Shown here: one piece after another, positions 5,134 through 6,336 of the stretch | How positions within the stretch are numbered: position 1 is the stretch's first letter | Layout: every line of letters begins with the position of its first letter | Source of the DNA: Lysobacterales bacterium | GTDB lineage: Bacteria > Pseudomonadota > Gammaproteobacteria > Xanthomonadales > Rhodanobacteraceae | NCBI GenBank assembly: GCA_013298265.1 | Contig: JAAFHE010000247.1 | Span: forward strand, 1 to 6,336 | Length of the DNA stretch: 6,336 nucleotides | Direction: 5' to 3' | The notes under the pieces: generated by a model | Databases searched by the model: none | Told to the model about the DNA's origin: nothing | Seen by the model: only the letters and a program-made list of their open reading frames with translations | Position numbers and translations under genes: made by a program

Positions 5134-5655
5134 ATGTCGTCAGCCAGCCGCAAGCCCACTGCAATGCCGCTCAAGGATCCGGGCCCGACGCCCGCCGAGC
5201 GTGCCGCCGTACAGGACGCGATCACGGCCTGCCGCGAACTGCCCGGCGCATTGCTGCCTGTTTTGCACGCGGTGCAGGACACACTCGGCTACGTGCCGCC
5301 GCAAGCGGTGCCGATGATCGCGCACGGTCTCAATCTCTCGCGCGCCGACGTACACGGCGTGATCAGTTTCTATCACCATTTCCGCGCCGCGCCGCCGGGC
5401 CGCCATGTGGTGCAGCTATGCCGCGCGGAAAGCTGTCAGGCGATGGGTTCTGCCGCACTGGAAGCCTGCGCCAAAGACCATTTGCGCATCGGCTACGGAC
5501 AGACCAGCGCGAGCGGTGCGGTCACCCTGGAAGCGGCGTACTGTCTGGGCAACTGTGCGCTGTCACCGGCCATCCTGCTCGACGGCGAACTGCTCGGCCG
5601 TGTCACGCCCACCCGGCTGACGCAACTGCTGGACGCGCTGGAGACGCAGGCATGA
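5134..5655 (+). CDS. fdsG: NAD-dependent formate dehydrogenase gamma subunit (NuoE-like, 2Fe-2S)
   Basis: 173 residues, close to known FdsG proteins. In the soluble cytoplasmic FdsABG complex, which oxidises formate to CO2 and reduces NAD+, this subunit carries a [2Fe-2S] cluster near the FMN/NADH site. The N-terminal helical part (LPGALLPVLHAVQDTLGYVPPQAVPMIAHGLNLSRADVHGVISFYHHF, about 34-81) and the thioredoxin-like ferredoxin part follow the NuoE pattern. The cluster ligands are visible: Cys96 and Cys101 (C-x4-C, LCRAESCQAMG), and Cys137 and Cys141 (C-x3-C, YCLGNCALSP). The HGVISFYHHFR...PPGRHVVQLCRAE wording is much more like FdsG than like respiratory NuoE. The stop overlaps the fdsB start (ATGA at 5652-5655), indicating coupled translation. 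An alternative start at 5164 would remove ten poorly conserved residues. NuoE of complex I or a hydrogenase diaphorase subunit is less likely, given the FdsB-like next gene. Confidence 0.92.
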   Translation: MSSASRKPTAMPLKDPGPTPAERAAVQDAITACRELPGALLPVLHAVQDTLGYVPPQAVPMIAHGLNLSRADVHGVISFYHHFRAAPPGRHVVQLCRAESCQAMGSAALEACAKDHLRIGYGQTSASGAVTLEAAYCLGNCALSPAILLDGELLGRVTPTRLTQLLDALETQA

Positions 5656-6336
5656 GCGTGACCGTGTTCGTGCCGATTGATTCGGCCGCGCTGTCGGTCG
5701 GCGCCGGGGCCGTTGCGGCGCGCATCGTCGAGGAAGCCGCGCGCCGCGGCCTCGATTTGCGCCTGGTGCGCAACGGCTCGCGCGGACTGTTCTGGCTGGA
5801 GCCGCTGGTCGAAGTCGCGACACCGGCGGGCCGCACCGCCTATGGACCGGTCGACGCCGGCGACGTTGCAAGCCTGTTCGACGCGGACTTCCTGCACGGC
5901 GGCGCGCACGCCCTCTCGCACGGCCTGACGGAGGAGATTCCCTTCCTCAAGCGCCAGGAACGCCTGACCTACCGCCGCCTCGGCGTGATCGATCCGCTCG
6001 ATCTCTCCGACTACGCTGCCCACGACGGCTGGCAAGGGCTTCGACACGCGCTGACGCTACCGCCCGCCGCGATCGTGCAGGAAGTGCTGGATTCCGGCCT
6101 GCGCGGCCGCGGCGGCGCCGCGTTCCCGGCCGGCATCAAATGGAAGACCTGCGCCGACGTGGCCGCGACGCAGAAGTACATCGTCTGCAATGCCGACGAG
6201 GGCGATTCGGGTACGTATGCGGACCGGCTGACCCTCGAAGGCGATCCGTTCTCGCTGATCGAAGGCATGCTCATCGCCGGCCTCGCCGTCGGCGCGAGCG
6301 AAGGCTATGTCTACATCCGCAGCGAATACCCGCGCG
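5652..6336 (+). CDS. fdsB: NAD-dependent formate dehydrogenase beta subunit (NuoF-like, FMN/NAD-binding), 5' part
   Basis: Partial: 228 codons are present and the frame is open at the right edge, so the C-terminal part with the expected [4Fe-4S] ligands is missing. The beta subunit takes electrons from the FeS chain through FMN and passes them to NAD+. The N-terminal segment (about 1-90: VTVFVPIDSAALSVGAGAVAARIVEEAARR...VRNGSRGLFWLEPLVEV...YGPV) is the thioredoxin-like region typical of FdsB; it has no cysteines, so it should not bind a cluster. EEIPFLKRQERLTYRRLGVIDP (about 97-118) leads into the NuoF core. GLRGRGGAAFPAGIKWK (from residue 149) is the Gly-rich nucleotide/FMN loop, and CNADEGDSGTYADR (from 179) with EGDPFSLIEGMLIAGLAVGASEGYVYIRSEYP continues the FMN/NAD site. 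Its start overlaps the fdsG stop by 4 nt. The usual order fdsG-B-A-C-D predicts the molybdenum/tungsten bis-MGD subunit FdsA next. HoxF or NuoF are alternatives but fit the N-terminus less well. Confidence 0.92.
   Translation, partial: MSVTVFVPIDSAALSVGAGAVAARIVEEAARRGLDLRLVRNGSRGLFWLEPLVEVATPAGRTAYGPVDAGDVASLFDADFLHGGAHALSHGLTEEIPFLKRQERLTYRRLGVIDPLDLSDYAAHDGWQGLRHALTLPPAAIVQEVLDSGLRGRGGAAFPAGIKWKTCADVAATQKYIVCNADEGDSGTYADRLTLEGDPFSLIEGMLIAGLAVGASEGYVYIRSEYPR

Noticed and set aside
4893..5282. 130-codon in-frame extension at the N-terminus of DnaX
   Set aside because: The extension overlaps fdsG on the other strand, matches nothing in DnaX, and the standard start MSYQVLARKWRP has its own ribosome binding site.
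1..6336. Defence system, CRISPR array, prophage or full insertion sequence
   Set aside because: No regularly spaced repeats, transposase, integrase, toxin-antitoxin or nuclease genes are visible. All coding space is taken by recognised housekeeping or metabolic genes.

Overview
The window is GC-rich chromosomal DNA. It looks like a gammaproteobacterium, most likely of the Xanthomonadales/Lysobacterales group (Rhodanobacteraceae or relatives). The reasons are the dnaX-ybaB-recR core, which is followed by a HIT gene and then by convergent Slp-lipoprotein and TgpA-type transglutaminase genes, together with the strong G/C third-position bias. The taxon is inferred from gene content and was not tested by a database search.

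Layout: (1) The 3' part of a TgpA-like membrane transglutaminase gene (+) enters from the left edge and ends at 1067. (2) A short Slp-family outer-membrane lipoprotein gene (+) covers 1136-1648. (3) Bases 1649-1746 form a near-palindromic 98-bp intergenic element between convergent genes. It carries a strong central hairpin and 8-bp perfect inverted ends that abut one stop codon and overlap the other. (4) A minus-strand cluster reads right to left: dnaX (4892-3108), ybaB/ebfC (3025-2702), recR (2699-2097) and a HinT-like HIT gene (2086-1745). The spacing is 82, 2 and 10 nt, so the last three are almost certainly translated from one message. This is the classic replication/recombination operon: clamp-loader tau subunit, nucleoid-associated protein and RecFOR-pathway recombination mediator, here with a histidine-triad phosphoramidase at the end. 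(5) A 241-bp divergent intergenic region contains a GC-rich element with two alternative hairpins. (6) On the plus strand, fdsG (5134-5655) and the first 228 codons of fdsB (5652 to the right edge) begin a soluble NAD-dependent formate dehydrogenase operon. The catalytic molybdenum/tungsten subunit (FdsA) and accessory proteins (FdsC, FdsD) are expected to the right of the window.

Most of the window is conserved housekeeping DNA, and I do not see a new defence or mobile system. The points worth a second look are the palindromic intergenic element, the HIT protein whose first triad histidine is glutamine, the placement of a formate dehydrogenase operon against the dnaX locus, the alternative hairpins upstream of dnaX, and the lack of a visible frameshift site in dnaX. 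Two real genes run off the edges: the transglutaminase on the left and fdsB on the right.
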